64,000 bases of DNA from Desulfobulbaceae bacterium BRH_c16a (GCA_000961725.1 LADS01000049.1:124001-188000), one strand, 5' to 3'; positions 28,778 to 38,892 are shown, counted from the first letter of the stretch. Notes: generated by a model not told the origin, from the sequence alone. Made by a program: numbers and translations.

Positions 28778-29269
28778 TCATGCTTCCCGGCGGACCAGGC
28801 AATATTCATCGAAAGTGATGAAGCGAAAAATATACGGGGTGCCGACAGCTCCGACGGCGATTATATCGCCGTCGTGCAGCTCTGCCGATCCACCCCTATC
28901 GTCGCCTCCTATATTCACACCCGCAATCTTGGTGCCACAGGCGCTGCCCCGGTCCACCAGAAAATAGCCGTTTTCTCTCTTTTCGATCTGGAAATGTTCC
29001 CTGGAAATATTCAGGCAATGCCCGCGGTCCACCAGATAGAGATCATTGTTGGGAGGACTGTCATCCTTTTTGAGACGTTCAATACGTTCCAGCCTGCCGT
29101 CTATTTTTGTTACCCTCGACTCTCTGCCGATTTTGTAAGGAAACCGGCTGATAACGATCAAATCGCCACGAAATAGGGTATGGGGAACAGCCCCTATCGT
29201 TTCCGGATTGAGCGCCTGCAACATTGCTTTCGGCAGGCTCTCGGCCAAAATAGTCAACTTATCATCCAT
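28778..29269 (-). CDS. FHA-domain protein
   Basis: A 163 aa protein whose C-terminal two thirds is a forkhead-associated phosphothreonine-binding domain: FPYKIGRESRV (conserved Gly-Arg), ISREHFQIEKRENGYFLVDR (Ser and His that contact phosphate and backbone) and SACGTKIAGVNI. The N-terminal 40 residues are hydrophobic-rich but not a clear membrane segment. It converges with folP and diverges from tex. The SrkA-like kinase at 57904-58911 is the only candidate kinase in the window, and nothing links them. Confidence 0.85.
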   Translation of the reverse strand: MDDKLTILAESLPKAMLQALNPETIGAVPHTLFRGDLIVISRFPYKIGRESRVTKIDGRLERIERLKKDDSPPNNDLYLVDRGHCLNISREHFQIEKRENGYFLVDRGSACGTKIAGVNIGGDDRGGSAELHDGDIIAVGAVGTPYIFRFITFDEYCLVRREA

Positions 29270-29390
29270 CTGTCCCTACCTGTTCAGTCTAAAAAATCTC
29301 CAGGAGACCTTCGCCTCCTCCTAACTCTTCATACCGGCAACATATCTTCTCTTTCGTTGAAGATCAAACAGTTTCTGAAGTCGGCGCCTC

Positions 29391-29419
29391 TTGCTTTCTG
29401 CCTTGCTCCCGGCTACTAT
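29391..29419 (+). promoter_or_regulatory. Candidate sigma-70 promoter for tex
   Basis: TTGCTT, a 17-base spacer and TACTAT in the 201-base gap between the divergent FHA and tex genes. The predicted start near 29426 is 45 bases before the tex ATG. Confidence 0.45.
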
Positions 29420-29470
29420 CAACCGAAATCCCTAAACGTATCTTCCTCTGCCATAGAATAAAAAACAGTC

Positions 29471-31600
29471 ATGACTTCTTCAGCAGCATATCGGCAACAG
29501 ATCGCCGGATTACTCAATCTCCGGGTGCAGCAGGTGGGCAACACCCTCGACCTGCTCCTGGAAGGCGGGACGGTGCCTTTTATCGCCAGGTATCGCAAGG
29601 AACTCACCGGGTCACTTGATGAAGTGGCTGTCGCCGCTATTCGGGAACACCATCAAAAACTCATAGAAATTGACAAGCGACGCGAAGCGATTCTCCTGAC
29701 GCTTACCAAAAATGAACTGCTCGACGATACGCTCCGCCGCCAACTTGGCGCGGCGGGAAGTCTCACCGAACTTGAGGATATCTACCTGCCGTTCAAACCA
29801 AAGCGGAAAACCCGCGCTCTTGCCGCCCGGGAGAGGGGGCTGGAGCCTCTTGCCGCCATGGTCGTCAAAGGCCAGCGCAATCTTCAGCCGGGTCTTTTTC
29901 TCGATCCCGAAAAGGGTGTTCATACCGAAGAGGATGCCTTGGCCGGGGCGAGAGACATTATCGCCGAAGACATCAGCGAGGATCAGCCGACCCGCGCCGA
30001 ACTGCGCCGCCTCTTCCACGAACAGGCAATCGTCGAGTCGAAAGCAGTGAAAAAGAATATGGCCCTGGGGGAAAAGTTCAGAGATTACTTCGATTGGCGG
30101 GAACCCGCGAACAAAGCTCCGGGCCACCGCTTGCTCGCCATGTTTCGCGGGGAGCAGGAAAAAATACTTTCCCTTGCCATCCGCCCGCCCGAGGAGAGTG
30201 CTCTTCGCCTCTTGAAAAAGCGTCACCTGCATGCCGGTCCATGGCAGGAAGAGGTGGCGAAAGCCATTGCCGACAGCTACCAGCGGCTGCTCGCCCCATC
30301 CATTGAGAATGAACTGACCGCTGCCCTGAAAACCCGCGCGGATGCCGAGGCCATCAAGGTCTTCGCCGATAATCTCCGCCAATTGCTGCTCGCCCCGCCC
30401 CTTGGTCAGCTCCGCGTAATCGCGCTCGATCCCGGATACCGCACCGGGGCAAAAGTCGTCTGTCTCGACGCCCAGGGAAAACTGCTGGATACCACCACCG
30501 TCTTCCCGACCCATGGCGGCAGACAACTGGACGAGGCGGGAAAAATCATTACCGGGCTGGTCGCCAAGCACCGGATCGAAGCCATCGGCATCGGCAACGG
30601 CACCGCCGGTCGGGAGACCGAGGAATTTATCCGGGGGCTCGGACTCGATGCCCGGATCATTATTACTCTCGTCAACGAGGACGGCGCTTCGATCTATTCT
30701 GCTTCGGAGAACGCCCGGTCCGAGTTCCCCAACCACGACATCACCGTGCGCGGGGCCGTGTCGATCGGCAGGCGCTTACAGGATCCTCTTGCCGAGCTGG
30801 TAAAAATCGACCCGAAATCAATCGGTGTAGGACAGTATCAGCACGATGTAAACCAGGCGGAATTGAAAAAAGGTCTTCAGGAGGTTGTGGAGAGCTGCGT
30901 CAACAGCGTCGGGGTCGAGTTGAACTCCGCAAGCAACGAACTGCTGACTTTTGTTTCCGGGCTTGGACCGACTCTGGCCGCAAATATCATCGACTACAGG
31001 AACAGCAACGGTCCCTTTGCCAACCGGCGCGAACTCCTGAAAGTCCCTCGGCTTGGCCCCAAGGCCTTCGAACAGTGCGCAGGTTTTCTGCGCATCCGCG
31101 GCGGCAGCAATCCCCTCGATGCCAGTGCAGTCCACCCGGAGAGATATCCGCTTGTCAAAAAAATGGCGGCGGATGCGGGAGTCACGATCGACACCCTGCT
31201 GCAATCCGAAGCCGTACGGCAAAAAATCGATCTGCATGGCTATATCGACGACTCGGTCGGCCTGCCGACCCTTACCGATATTATGGCCGAACTCTCCAAA
31301 CCCGGCAGGGATCCACGAAAATCCTTTGAACAATTTCACTTCGCCGAGGGTATCCACACCATCGAAGATCTGCGCGAGGGTATGCGGCTTCCGGCAATGA
31401 TCACCAATGTCACCAAATTCGGGGCATTTGCCGATATCGGCATCAAGCAGGACGGCCTTATTCATATCAGCCGGCTTGCCGACCGGTTCGTTAAAGATCC
31501 CGGCGAAGTGGTCAAAGTCGGGCAAAAAGTCGAAGTGCGTGTTCTGGAAATTGACCGGCAGCGAAACCGGATTGCCCTCTCCATGCGCTCAAAGGAGTGA
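29471..31600 (+). CDS. tex: Tex-family S1 RNA-binding protein
   Basis: Cytoplasmic nucleic-acid binding protein related to eukaryotic Spt6, implicated in transcription. The 709 aa chain has the Tex N-terminal helical region (LLLEGGTVPFIARYRKELTG), a YqgF/RNase H-like fold (VIALDPGYRTGAKVVCLDA), helix-hairpin-helix repeats (FVSGLGPTLAANIIDYRNS, LLKVPRLGPKAFEQCAGFLR) and a C-terminal S1 domain (residues 630-705, AMITNVTKFGAFADIGIKQD). Somewhat shorter than the 770 aa E. coli protein but complete. Confidence 0.94.
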   Translation: MTSSAAYRQQIAGLLNLRVQQVGNTLDLLLEGGTVPFIARYRKELTGSLDEVAVAAIREHHQKLIEIDKRREAILLTLTKNELLDDTLRRQLGAAGSLTELEDIYLPFKPKRKTRALAARERGLEPLAAMVVKGQRNLQPGLFLDPEKGVHTEEDALAGARDIIAEDISEDQPTRAELRRLFHEQAIVESKAVKKNMALGEKFRDYFDWREPANKAPGHRLLAMFRGEQEKILSLAIRPPEESALRLLKKRHLHAGPWQEEVAKAIADSYQRLLAPSIENELTAALKTRADAEAIKVFADNLRQLLLAPPLGQLRVIALDPGYRTGAKVVCLDAQGKLLDTTTVFPTHGGRQLDEAGKIITGLVAKHRIEAIGIGNGTAGRETEEFIRGLGLDARIIITLVNEDGASIYSASENARSEFPNHDITVRGAVSIGRRLQDPLAELVKIDPKSIGVGQYQHDVNQAELKKGLQEVVESCVNSVGVELNSASNELLTFVSGLGPTLAANIIDYRNSNGPFANRRELLKVPRLGPKAFEQCAGFLRIRGGSNPLDASAVHPERYPLVKKMAADAGVTIDTLLQSEAVRQKIDLHGYIDDSVGLPTLTDIMAELSKPGRDPRKSFEQFHFAEGIHTIEDLREGMRLPAMITNVTKFGAFADIGIKQDGLIHISRLADRFVKDPGEVVKVGQKVEVRVLEIDRQRNRIALSMRSKE

Positions 31601-31684
31601 AAGGCATTCCGGGCAGTTCCTCGTCTCGCCGGACAAAGTACAACAAAACGCCTTTTAAAATTGCCAGCGGGATGGTAGAACTGA

Positions 31685-32110
31685 ATGAACAAGGCAACCC
31701 AATACATCCAACACCCACACGGGCTCAGCATGACTGGAAAATCGACCTATTCGGTCCTCTATATTGAAGACAATGAAGCAAACCGCCTGTTGATCCAGCT
31801 GATCCTGGAACGCAAAGAATATCTCGAACTTTTTGCGGCAACCGATGGCAGAAGCGGCATTAAAGCGGCACAGGAAATTCTCCCGGATGTAATCCTCCTC
31901 GATATCTCCCTTCCAGACATGAACGGCTATGCCGTCCTTGCCGCCCTGCGCAATGACCCGGCTACACATCAAATACCTGTAATCGCCATAAGCGGCGAAT
32001 TCCCGCCACGGATACCTCGGGATGCCCCCTTTGTCTTTGAAAAGTATCTACCCAAACCCATCGAAATCGCCCCCCTTTATGAGGCAATAGACGAGTTCCT
32101 GCGACTCTGA
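31685..32110 (+). CDS. Single-domain response regulator (CheY-like)
   Basis: A 141 aa receiver domain with nothing after it. VLYIEDNEANRLLIQL supplies the acidic pair, VILLDISLPDMNG the phospho-acceptor Asp, VIAISGE the Thr/Ser position and YLPKPIEIAPL the Lys. Its output must be through a partner protein. An internal ATG at 31730 just before the domain is an alternative start. It lies 84 bases after tex and converges with rarD; the cognate kinase is not evident. Confidence 0.85.
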   Translation: MNKATQYIQHPHGLSMTGKSTYSVLYIEDNEANRLLIQLILERKEYLELFAATDGRSGIKAAQEILPDVILLDISLPDMNGYAVLAALRNDPATHQIPVIAISGEFPPRIPRDAPFVFEKYLPKPIEIAPLYEAIDEFLRL

Positions 32111-32129
32111 ACTTCCTTGCCTCTCAGGT

Positions 32130-33020
32130 TCAAAGTATCTTTTTCTCCTGCCGGAGGCGCCTGAAGATATTTTCCGCCATATACAGCCCCAGGGCGAGCC
32201 AGATGAAGAGAAAACCGACCATCCTCGCCCGGGAAAAATCCTCGCCATAGACAAAAACCCCGAGAACGAGATTGATGGAAGGGGCAAGATATTGCAGAAG
32301 CCCAAGTGAGGAAAGAGGGATTTTTTGCGCAGCATAGCCGAAAAGCAGCAGCGGGACGGTGGTAATAATGCCGGAACCGGCAAGCAGCAATGAACCGGAA
32401 AGACCGATGTGCCAGAAAGAGCCGCCTTGTCTTACCTCGAGTCCCGCCAGAAAGAGCAGGGCAGGAATAAAAACCACTCCGGTTTCCAGACACAGCCCAT
32501 CGAGAGGCGCCAGTTTATTCTTTTTGTGGAGCAGACCATAGACCGCAAAAGTAACCGCCAGGACTATGGCAATCCAGGGGAACTGACCATAGTAAAAGGT
32601 AAGATAGAGCACTCCAAAAGCCGCGAGCAGCAAGGCAACCCATTGGGCCGGCCGCATCCTCTCCCGAAAAAAAATCATACCGAACAGGACGCTTATCAGC
32701 GGATTGATGAAATAACCGAGGCTCGCTTCGACAATAAAACCGGCATTGACGGCCCAGATGTACAGCAGCCAGTTTACCGCGAGCAACAGCGAGGTGACTG
32801 TGAAGGTAATGAGATTTTTGCGCTCCCGGACTGCCTTTCGGAACACGATCTGCCTGCCATAAAAATACACCAGGCCAAGAGTCAGGAGCAAAGACCAGAC
32901 CATTCTATGACAGAGGATCTCGTAAGCGGGGACATCTTGCAGCAGTTTCCAGTAGGCGGGCAGCACCCCCCATAATACAAAGGCACCGGCCGCAGCCAGC
33001 ATTCCGTAGTATTTACTCAT
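32130..33020 (-). CDS. rarD: RarD-like EamA-family transporter
   Basis: A 296 aa inner-membrane permease with about ten hydrophobic helices in two EamA halves. The start MSKYYGMLAAAGAFVLWGVL and the motif AGFIVEASLGYFINPLISVL are typical of RarD, whose substrate is not established. The ATG at 33020 is chosen over an upstream non-ATG start at 33050. It converges with the response regulator. Confidence 0.88.
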   Translation of the reverse strand: MSKYYGMLAAAGAFVLWGVLPAYWKLLQDVPAYEILCHRMVWSLLLTLGLVYFYGRQIVFRKAVRERKNLITFTVTSLLLAVNWLLYIWAVNAGFIVEASLGYFINPLISVLFGMIFFRERMRPAQWVALLLAAFGVLYLTFYYGQFPWIAIVLAVTFAVYGLLHKKNKLAPLDGLCLETGVVFIPALLFLAGLEVRQGGSFWHIGLSGSLLLAGSGIITTVPLLLFGYAAQKIPLSSLGLLQYLAPSINLVLGVFVYGEDFSRARMVGFLFIWLALGLYMAENIFRRLRQEKKIL

Positions 33021-33106
33021 CGTTTTTCTCAATTGGATTCGGCCTCGCATCGGCGATCAGGCCGGGAGAACATTGGTGGTACGGAAGTTAACAAAGGAAA
33101 CGTTTA

Positions 33107-33880
33107 TCAAAGAAGAAGGCCGCTGGAAAGCCAGTAATACATGATATAGCCGCCGGCGCCAAGCAGGAGCAGCCCCGATACCTTCTGCACGTACGGCAGT
33201 ACCCGGCGCAGGGTTCCAACCACCACCCCTTCTTTGACCAGGGCTATTCCCAGGGTAAGCACCTGCATGACACTGCCCATGCCGAGAATGTAACCGGCAA
33301 ATTGCAGGATTCCCCCGGTAAAATCGCCGGTTGCCACGGAACTGCCGACAACCATAAGAAATATCGGCAAGGTACAGCTGAGGGAGGTAGCCCCGAAAGC
33401 CACCCCGAAGAGAAAATATCCGAAAATGGACATCTCCCTTGGATCACCAATTTTGCCGGCAAGATGCTGCATGAAGTGGAACGACAAGGTCCTGCCAAGC
33501 AGGATCCAGGTGCCAAGGAAGACCAGTCCCAGCCCGACCACAACAGCCAGCCAGGGCATCACAGCCATCAAAAATGTGCCCCCGGCCGACACAACAGCCC
33601 CTACCACGCCAAAGAGCAGGCCGAATCCGGCCGTCACGACAAAAGCTATCCAAAACGCCTTTGCCAAGCGGAACATTAATGATTTCTGGTGAAAATCCCG
33701 CTCTCTTCCGCCGAGATACAGGGAGAGATAGACCGGCAGCATGGCAAAACCGCAGGGGTTGACTGCCGATACCATTCCAGCCCCGAAAGCATACCCAAAG
33801 GGCAACAATCCGGCAACCTGACTGAGCCACTGACTTACTTCGACCTGCACATCGATCCCCTTCCCCATTCCATGGTTCAT
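33107..33880 (-). CDS. ccdA: CcdA/DsbD-type transmembrane electron carrier
   Basis: A 257 aa polytopic protein with six or seven transmembrane helices that passes reducing equivalents from cytoplasmic thioredoxin to periplasmic thiols, for cytochrome c maturation. Both redox Cys are visible: MVSAVNPCGFAMLPVYLSLY and GATSLSCTLPIFLMVVG. It would be the natural partner of the TlpA-like protein at 3270-3770 and of CcsB at 460-1287, although it is not next to them. The start is uncertain (ATG 33880, GTG 33895 or ATG 33868). Confidence 0.88.
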   Translation of the reverse strand: MNHGMGKGIDVQVEVSQWLSQVAGLLPFGYAFGAGMVSAVNPCGFAMLPVYLSLYLGGRERDFHQKSLMFRLAKAFWIAFVVTAGFGLLFGVVGAVVSAGGTFLMAVMPWLAVVVGLGLVFLGTWILLGRTLSFHFMQHLAGKIGDPREMSIFGYFLFGVAFGATSLSCTLPIFLMVVGSSVATGDFTGGILQFAGYILGMGSVMQVLTLGIALVKEGVVVGTLRRVLPYVQKVSGLLLLGAGGYIMYYWLSSGLLL

Positions 33881-33927
33881 ATCCTCATAAAACACAAAGA
33901 CAAAAAGCTCAAATCCGGCACGCCCTG

Positions 33928-36309
33928 CTACTCTCTGCTCCGGGCCAGATAAAAGTAACGATTCAAATCGAAAAGTCCAGCCTGAACCGGATCCACCGCG
34001 TCGAATGCCTGCTGAAAACGGTCATAGACCTCCCAGAAATCCTGCCTCGCTCGATTCACTCCGTAGTTGTCCAATTGCTCCATGGCCGCCGGACAGCCGT
34101 CAAAGTCTTTCAACATGGCTAAAAAATCGGGAAGTCCGGCGAGATCGACCTCGAAAAAATAGTTGGGATAGGATCCGACAAATCCCTCTATAAATGTGGC
34201 ATTATCCAGTTCGGGCCGGAGTCTTTGCTCCTCTCCGAAAAGAGTGGTTACATCGTCATGATGACGGTTGATCACTATGGAAAGATAAACATCCTCTTCT
34301 TCGCGCGGCGAAACCTTGATGCGAACATAGGCGAGGTTGGCGTTATGATCTTTTACGCGGGTAAAAAACGACACTCCCGGCATGGATATCGCCTTGAACC
34401 CTTGAATATAATCGTCGATGCTGCTGTACTTTGCCGGAACCGGGGGGTAATTCTCCCCTGCGCGAAGATAGTTTTTGTCAAACTGCATCGCCGCATCCGG
34501 GCGAAAACGGTTTTCCACCAGATATTCGATGAATTCCCTGTGAGGCATTTGACTGCTGAAGGGAAAACCGGCTTCCAGCTCCGAAGGAGTATAATTAATT
34601 TTATGCTTCTGCAGATCCATCCCGCCATACCACTCTTTCATCATCTCATACCGCCGGTTTTTCGGCATGAAATCGATGAAGTAGGTCTCGCCTTCCTGAC
34701 GCAGTTCATCCATGTAGACACGGGTGGAAAGCTGATGCAGTCCATCACCGTAGACATTAAACCCAGCGACGAGCGAGTAATAGATCCGTTCCAGGAGCGG
34801 ATAGTCCATTACCCAGATGGTGCCGGGAAGATTACCCAACGGCCCCCGATGCACCGAGGCGCTGTCGAAGTGGCGAAACACCGTCAGCAGCGGACTGTCC
34901 GTGGCCTTTTCTCCGGCCCAGATCGCTTCTGCGCCCGGCTCCCGATAGCGGTAATGGGATGCATAGTATTCCTGTCTTTTTTGCGCAAAGGCCGATGATT
35001 TCTGCCGATATTCCCTGCGCACGGTCGCTTTGGCCAGGCGCAACAGATTATCCTCCATCTGCGGCATCTCCAGCAGGTCGCCGTAGGTCCTGAGAAATCC
35101 CGGGTTCTGCACACTCAGGTCATAGTCCGGATCGAGAAAGATCAGCCAGAAATGATCTTGCACCACATTGAGAGCCACCTGTCCTTTACACACCGGCCCC
35201 CGAATAAAAGTCATGATGATGTAGTGGATATTGTCGAGAAGAAACCGGTACCTGGATTCAGGCGGGATCTGCTCAAACACCTTGAACGGGTTGCCGGCCG
35301 TTTTGGCTGCATAGCCGACCTGTTCCGGCGCAAGCAACCATTCGGGCTCGATGAACAATTCATGGAACCGCCGGTACTGGGCGTCGGAAAGATCAAAAAC
35401 CATATGGGTCTTATGGACGATGGTCGAATGAATTTTCCGGAATCGATAGAAGAACTTCTCTTCTTTGGGGTCATCATACGGCCGATCGGTTGCGATAACC
35501 ACAAGGGGTTGGTCGGATGGAGTACGGGAACGGACAAGTTCATAGAACTCGTTTTCGGGAGTGTCGAACTTGAGGTGGGCAAGGAAGAGGTGCTCATAGA
35601 GATACCTCGCGGTCATGGCGTGCTTGGCGTCGGGCGTGTTCAGGAATTTTTCCCACTTGGCGATCTCCTCCCGAACCGTCGCGGCAACAGCTTCGAGTTG
35701 CGCCTGTTGCTCGGGATCCGGCCCCTCCGCTCCCTGCATAAGCCAGCCCGCGATTGTTTTAAACTCGGCTTCCTCGAGCGGCGGAAAGCCAAAGGGCATT
35801 CCGCGGCTGGGGTGCTTCTCAAGATAGGCACTCAGTTCCTCCCCGGATTCGGCACAGGTAAGATCATCCGCCTCCGGGTAAAATGTATCGCCGTTCTTGA
35901 TGGGATTATGATTTTTCCAATCGAGCAAGTGCATCATCAGCGAGTTGTTCCGATTACAACCGGCAGTGTTCCGGGTCACACTGTGAAAGCCTTTCTGTTG
36001 CCATTCCAGGACGGTCTGGGCATCCGTGAACAATCGGGTCGGCTCCATCGTGTGCAGACGAGTCGAATTGTATACGGCCTTTTTGCTTGCTCCTCGTGCC
36101 AGACCCTCGAAGGAACTGAGTTTGAGTTGACAGGGCGAGTTATAGCAGCTGTGGCAGACCACACACCTCTTGACCAGAATGGGTTTGACCTCGGTCAGAT
36201 AATCGATTTTCTCAACAGGCGGGGAAAAAGTGACCGGCGGCAGCGCCTTGGCGACACAGCCGCACAGAACGAGGAGAAAGGACATAACAACGAGGTTACG
36301 AAAATACAT
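33928..36309 (-). CDS. cti: Fatty acid cis/trans isomerase (Cti)
   Basis: Periplasmic isomerase that turns cis unsaturated acyl chains of membrane phospholipids into trans forms, quickly rigidifying the membrane under solvent or heat stress. The 793 aa length fits the family. The N-terminus is an export signal ending LVLCGC, possibly a lipobox. A single c-type heme motif CVVCH lies near residue 49, with further Cys in HSCYNSPC. Cti-type segments include GMPFGFPPLEEAEFKTIAGW, TVLEWQQKGFHSVTRN and IMTFIRGPVCKGQVALN. Best known in Pseudomonas and Vibrio. Heme attachment would need the CcsB/CcdA system in this window. Confidence 0.9.
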   Translation of the reverse strand: MYFRNLVVMSFLLVLCGCVAKALPPVTFSPPVEKIDYLTEVKPILVKRCVVCHSCYNSPCQLKLSSFEGLARGASKKAVYNSTRLHTMEPTRLFTDAQTVLEWQQKGFHSVTRNTAGCNRNNSLMMHLLDWKNHNPIKNGDTFYPEADDLTCAESGEELSAYLEKHPSRGMPFGFPPLEEAEFKTIAGWLMQGAEGPDPEQQAQLEAVAATVREEIAKWEKFLNTPDAKHAMTARYLYEHLFLAHLKFDTPENEFYELVRSRTPSDQPLVVIATDRPYDDPKEEKFFYRFRKIHSTIVHKTHMVFDLSDAQYRRFHELFIEPEWLLAPEQVGYAAKTAGNPFKVFEQIPPESRYRFLLDNIHYIIMTFIRGPVCKGQVALNVVQDHFWLIFLDPDYDLSVQNPGFLRTYGDLLEMPQMEDNLLRLAKATVRREYRQKSSAFAQKRQEYYASHYRYREPGAEAIWAGEKATDSPLLTVFRHFDSASVHRGPLGNLPGTIWVMDYPLLERIYYSLVAGFNVYGDGLHQLSTRVYMDELRQEGETYFIDFMPKNRRYEMMKEWYGGMDLQKHKINYTPSELEAGFPFSSQMPHREFIEYLVENRFRPDAAMQFDKNYLRAGENYPPVPAKYSSIDDYIQGFKAISMPGVSFFTRVKDHNANLAYVRIKVSPREEEDVYLSIVINRHHDDVTTLFGEEQRLRPELDNATFIEGFVGSYPNYFFEVDLAGLPDFLAMLKDFDGCPAAMEQLDNYGVNRARQDFWEVYDRFQQAFDAVDPVQAGLFDLNRYFYLARSRE

Positions 36310-36428
36310 ATGCCCCTCATTCGATGAAAAATGAAGGCGAACTCGCCCGGGTAAATAACCGGAAGTGAACCTATCATCTTATTCAACCTCACGCAAGGAC
36401 ATTATCAGCCACGGTCGGATCACCGGAC

Positions 36429-36986
36429 TCAACTACGATGTTGTTTCAGGTTCTCCTCGGCCAGTACCACGAGACGGCAGATAAATTTGCGTGTCAGCTC
36501 ATAATTTTCGCGGAGCCGGAGGGGGGTGTTATCGATTGACCCGTAGGTCTCGTTAAAGAACCCGGCGATGAAATCGCCGTGCAGGTCGATCGATTTATTC
36601 AGCATAAGGGGGGCATTGTTTTGGATGTGAACCGGCAGCCGCTGCAGTTCATCGATGAAGGCTTGCTCCTTATTCGCCGCAAGAAGCATTTGTATCATGG
36701 CCCTGATCCCGCCATCGTTGACGTAGGAGGTAAACCGGGCAATATCATCCTCGGTCAATCGTTCGGCTCCGCCGAGAAACTTGACGATTTTGAAGACCAT
36801 GGCCACAAAATGGCTGCGGCACAACTCCTCGATATAGCCATGATGTGCCGTGAGTGCCCGGCCGGTCTCGGCCAGCAGCCAGTCATGCCGCATCGTCTCA
36901 AAACCGGGATAGACAGTATAGAGAGAGCGCAGGGCGTCCTGCTGCATCCTGGTTATTTTCGCATGGGCGGTAAAAGGATTGATCAT
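36429..36986 (-). CDS. Conserved-looking protein of unknown function
   Basis: A 185 aa soluble, probably all-helical protein starting MINPFTAHAKITRMQQDALR. No signal peptide, membrane helix or catalytic motif is evident; it has two scattered Cys. GAAGAGGG before the ATG supports 36986; the same frame extends to 37088 but would overlap the diguanylate cyclase. The 13-base gap to that gene suggests co-transcription and perhaps a role beside it, but nothing in the sequence shows this. Confidence 0.65.
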   Translation of the reverse strand: MINPFTAHAKITRMQQDALRSLYTVYPGFETMRHDWLLAETGRALTAHHGYIEELCRSHFVAMVFKIVKFLGGAERLTEDDIARFTSYVNDGGIRAMIQMLLAANKEQAFIDELQRLPVHIQNNAPLMLNKSIDLHGDFIAGFFNETYGSIDNTPLRLRENYELTRKFICRLVVLAEENLKQHRS

Positions 36987-36999
36987 GGTTCCCTCTTCT

Positions 37000-38748
37000 T
37001 TAATTTCGGACCGTCGAGTCAGTCGCAAAGCTGAAACATACTCTGTTTCGCCCGTTCCTTTTAGCCTCGTAGAGGGCATTGTCGGCACGGTTCAAAACGG
37101 GCTCAATCTGTCGATCGCTGCTCTGCCACTGGGTCCCGCCGATACTCACAGTGACCTGAATCGCAGTGCCGCCGCAGGTAACCCTCATCTTCTCTATTGC
37201 GATTCTCAGTCGCTCAGCCAGAAGGCTTGCCCCATCGTGATCCGTCTGCACCAAAACAACCCCGAACTCCTCGCCGCCCAGTCGCCCGAAAAGATCACTG
37301 TCGCGAAGGGCCGAGGAGATTATCCCGGCAAATGCTGCAAGTACTTGATCCCCGGCCTGGTGGCCGTAGTTGTCGTTGACGGACTTAAAATGATCAAGAT
37401 CGAAGACAAGCAGACAGAATGGCTGGCTATACCGATCGGCTCGCCGCAATTCCTGACCGAACAGGTTGAGAAAATGGGAACGGTTATATGAACCGGTAAG
37501 ACCGTCGGTTGTGGCCAGATGTTCGAGTTGCCGCTGAAGCCTCCTCGTCTCGGTGATATCCTCCTGAATGGCCAGAAAACCACTGATTACACCTGGTTTT
37601 TGCAGAATCGGCGAGATCTTGGCAGAAACCACATAATGGCTATTATCCTTTCGCCGATTAAGAAATTCACCGGACCAGACCTCACCTCCCAGAATCGTTT
37701 GCCAAAGATCCTTGTATACCTGGGGCGGAGTCTCGCCCGACTGGAAAACCCTGGGATTTTCTCCAAGAATTTCTGCACGCTCATAACCGCTCATCGCCAG
37801 AAATTTCGGATTGGCGTACTGAATTCTTCCGTCCACATCGGTAATTACCGCCGCAGAAGGACTCTGTTCAATTGCCGTAGAAAGAAGATTCACCGCCCGG
37901 TCGCTTCTTTCTTTTTTGGCCCTGATGACTGAAATGTGGAATGTACCTGCCGCCAGAGCCACAAGTCCAAGCGGAAAAACCCAGAACAAATGGGCATACT
38001 GCCGTAAAACCCAGATGTAGGAAAGTTCGGGCCGTTCCGAAGCAAGGGTGAGTTTTTGCGCGGATCGATCGGTTTTCAACCAGGAGCCGTCGATACCTGC
38101 GACGGCGGATCGATTTTCATCCCGTTCGGGAAATACCCGGGAAAGCCCGGCGAGGAGATGCCTGGCCCGATAGGTGATGAGGATCATGCCTCTCTTTTGT
38201 CCGGAACCGTCGAATACCGGGGTCGCCACACACATCCGGGGATTATTCTCAATCTCGGCCCTGTCGCTGTTGAAATCAAGCAGAGAGACCAGAATATCCC
38301 CTTTATCAAGACTCATTGTCGCTGGAACGGAATACATGTTTTGCGTATTCTGCGGGTTCTTTTCCGTCGCTTTTTCCGCCACCAGGACATTCCCGTCGAG
38401 AAAACGCACCTGATCGTATTTTTTATCGTCTTCGGCAAATAACCGAAGATGGTTGTTCAGGGTATTCCGCCTTGGTTCCGAAGGAGATTCGAGGTAGTCA
38501 AGAAGAGAGCCGCTGCCGGCCAGATTCATGAGATCGGAAGCGAGCATTTCCAGATCATGGCCGATGACAAACTGCACCTGCCGCAGATGGATGCGGTCCT
38601 GGTTTGCCACCAGCAAGGCGACTTTTTGGTATTCCAGCCGGGCGATCATACTGAAAACTACCAGGACGGCCAACAAACCGACCGGGAAATAGATCAAAAA
38701 TTTCCTGAGAACCTCACGTACAGTTGTTTTGGGAAAAAAATCAAACAT
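37000..38748 (-). CDS. Membrane diguanylate cyclase with PAS domain
   Basis: A 582 aa sensor that makes cyclic di-GMP from GTP. The order is a transmembrane helix (FLIYFPVGLLAVLVVFSMIA), an extracytoplasmic sensor of about 230 residues, a second transmembrane helix (LFWVFPLGLVALAAG), a PAS domain (AVITDVDGRIQYANPKFLAM) and a GGDEF domain. The active site reads FGRLGGEEFGVVL, and RDSD just upstream matches the RxxD inhibitory site, so product inhibition is expected. No EAL domain. The ATG at 38748 has a poor ribosome binding site; a TTG at 38766 is an alternative. Confidence 0.9.
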   Translation of the reverse strand: MFDFFPKTTVREVLRKFLIYFPVGLLAVLVVFSMIARLEYQKVALLVANQDRIHLRQVQFVIGHDLEMLASDLMNLAGSGSLLDYLESPSEPRRNTLNNHLRLFAEDDKKYDQVRFLDGNVLVAEKATEKNPQNTQNMYSVPATMSLDKGDILVSLLDFNSDRAEIENNPRMCVATPVFDGSGQKRGMILITYRARHLLAGLSRVFPERDENRSAVAGIDGSWLKTDRSAQKLTLASERPELSYIWVLRQYAHLFWVFPLGLVALAAGTFHISVIRAKKERSDRAVNLLSTAIEQSPSAAVITDVDGRIQYANPKFLAMSGYERAEILGENPRVFQSGETPPQVYKDLWQTILGGEVWSGEFLNRRKDNSHYVVSAKISPILQKPGVISGFLAIQEDITETRRLQRQLEHLATTDGLTGSYNRSHFLNLFGQELRRADRYSQPFCLLVFDLDHFKSVNDNYGHQAGDQVLAAFAGIISSALRDSDLFGRLGGEEFGVVLVQTDHDGASLLAERLRIAIEKMRVTCGGTAIQVTVSIGGTQWQSSDRQIEPVLNRADNALYEAKRNGRNRVCFSFATDSTVRN

Positions 38749-38892
38749 TGCTTTTGGTACCGACAACTCTCCAGAGCGAGAATTTATTGAGACAACGAGT
38801 AAAAAGGCAACGGTCGATATCCATAAAGTCTAACACATTGCCTGAAAATAAAAATGGCCCGCCTGCCGCTCTGAAAGGGGCAAATTCAGGGG

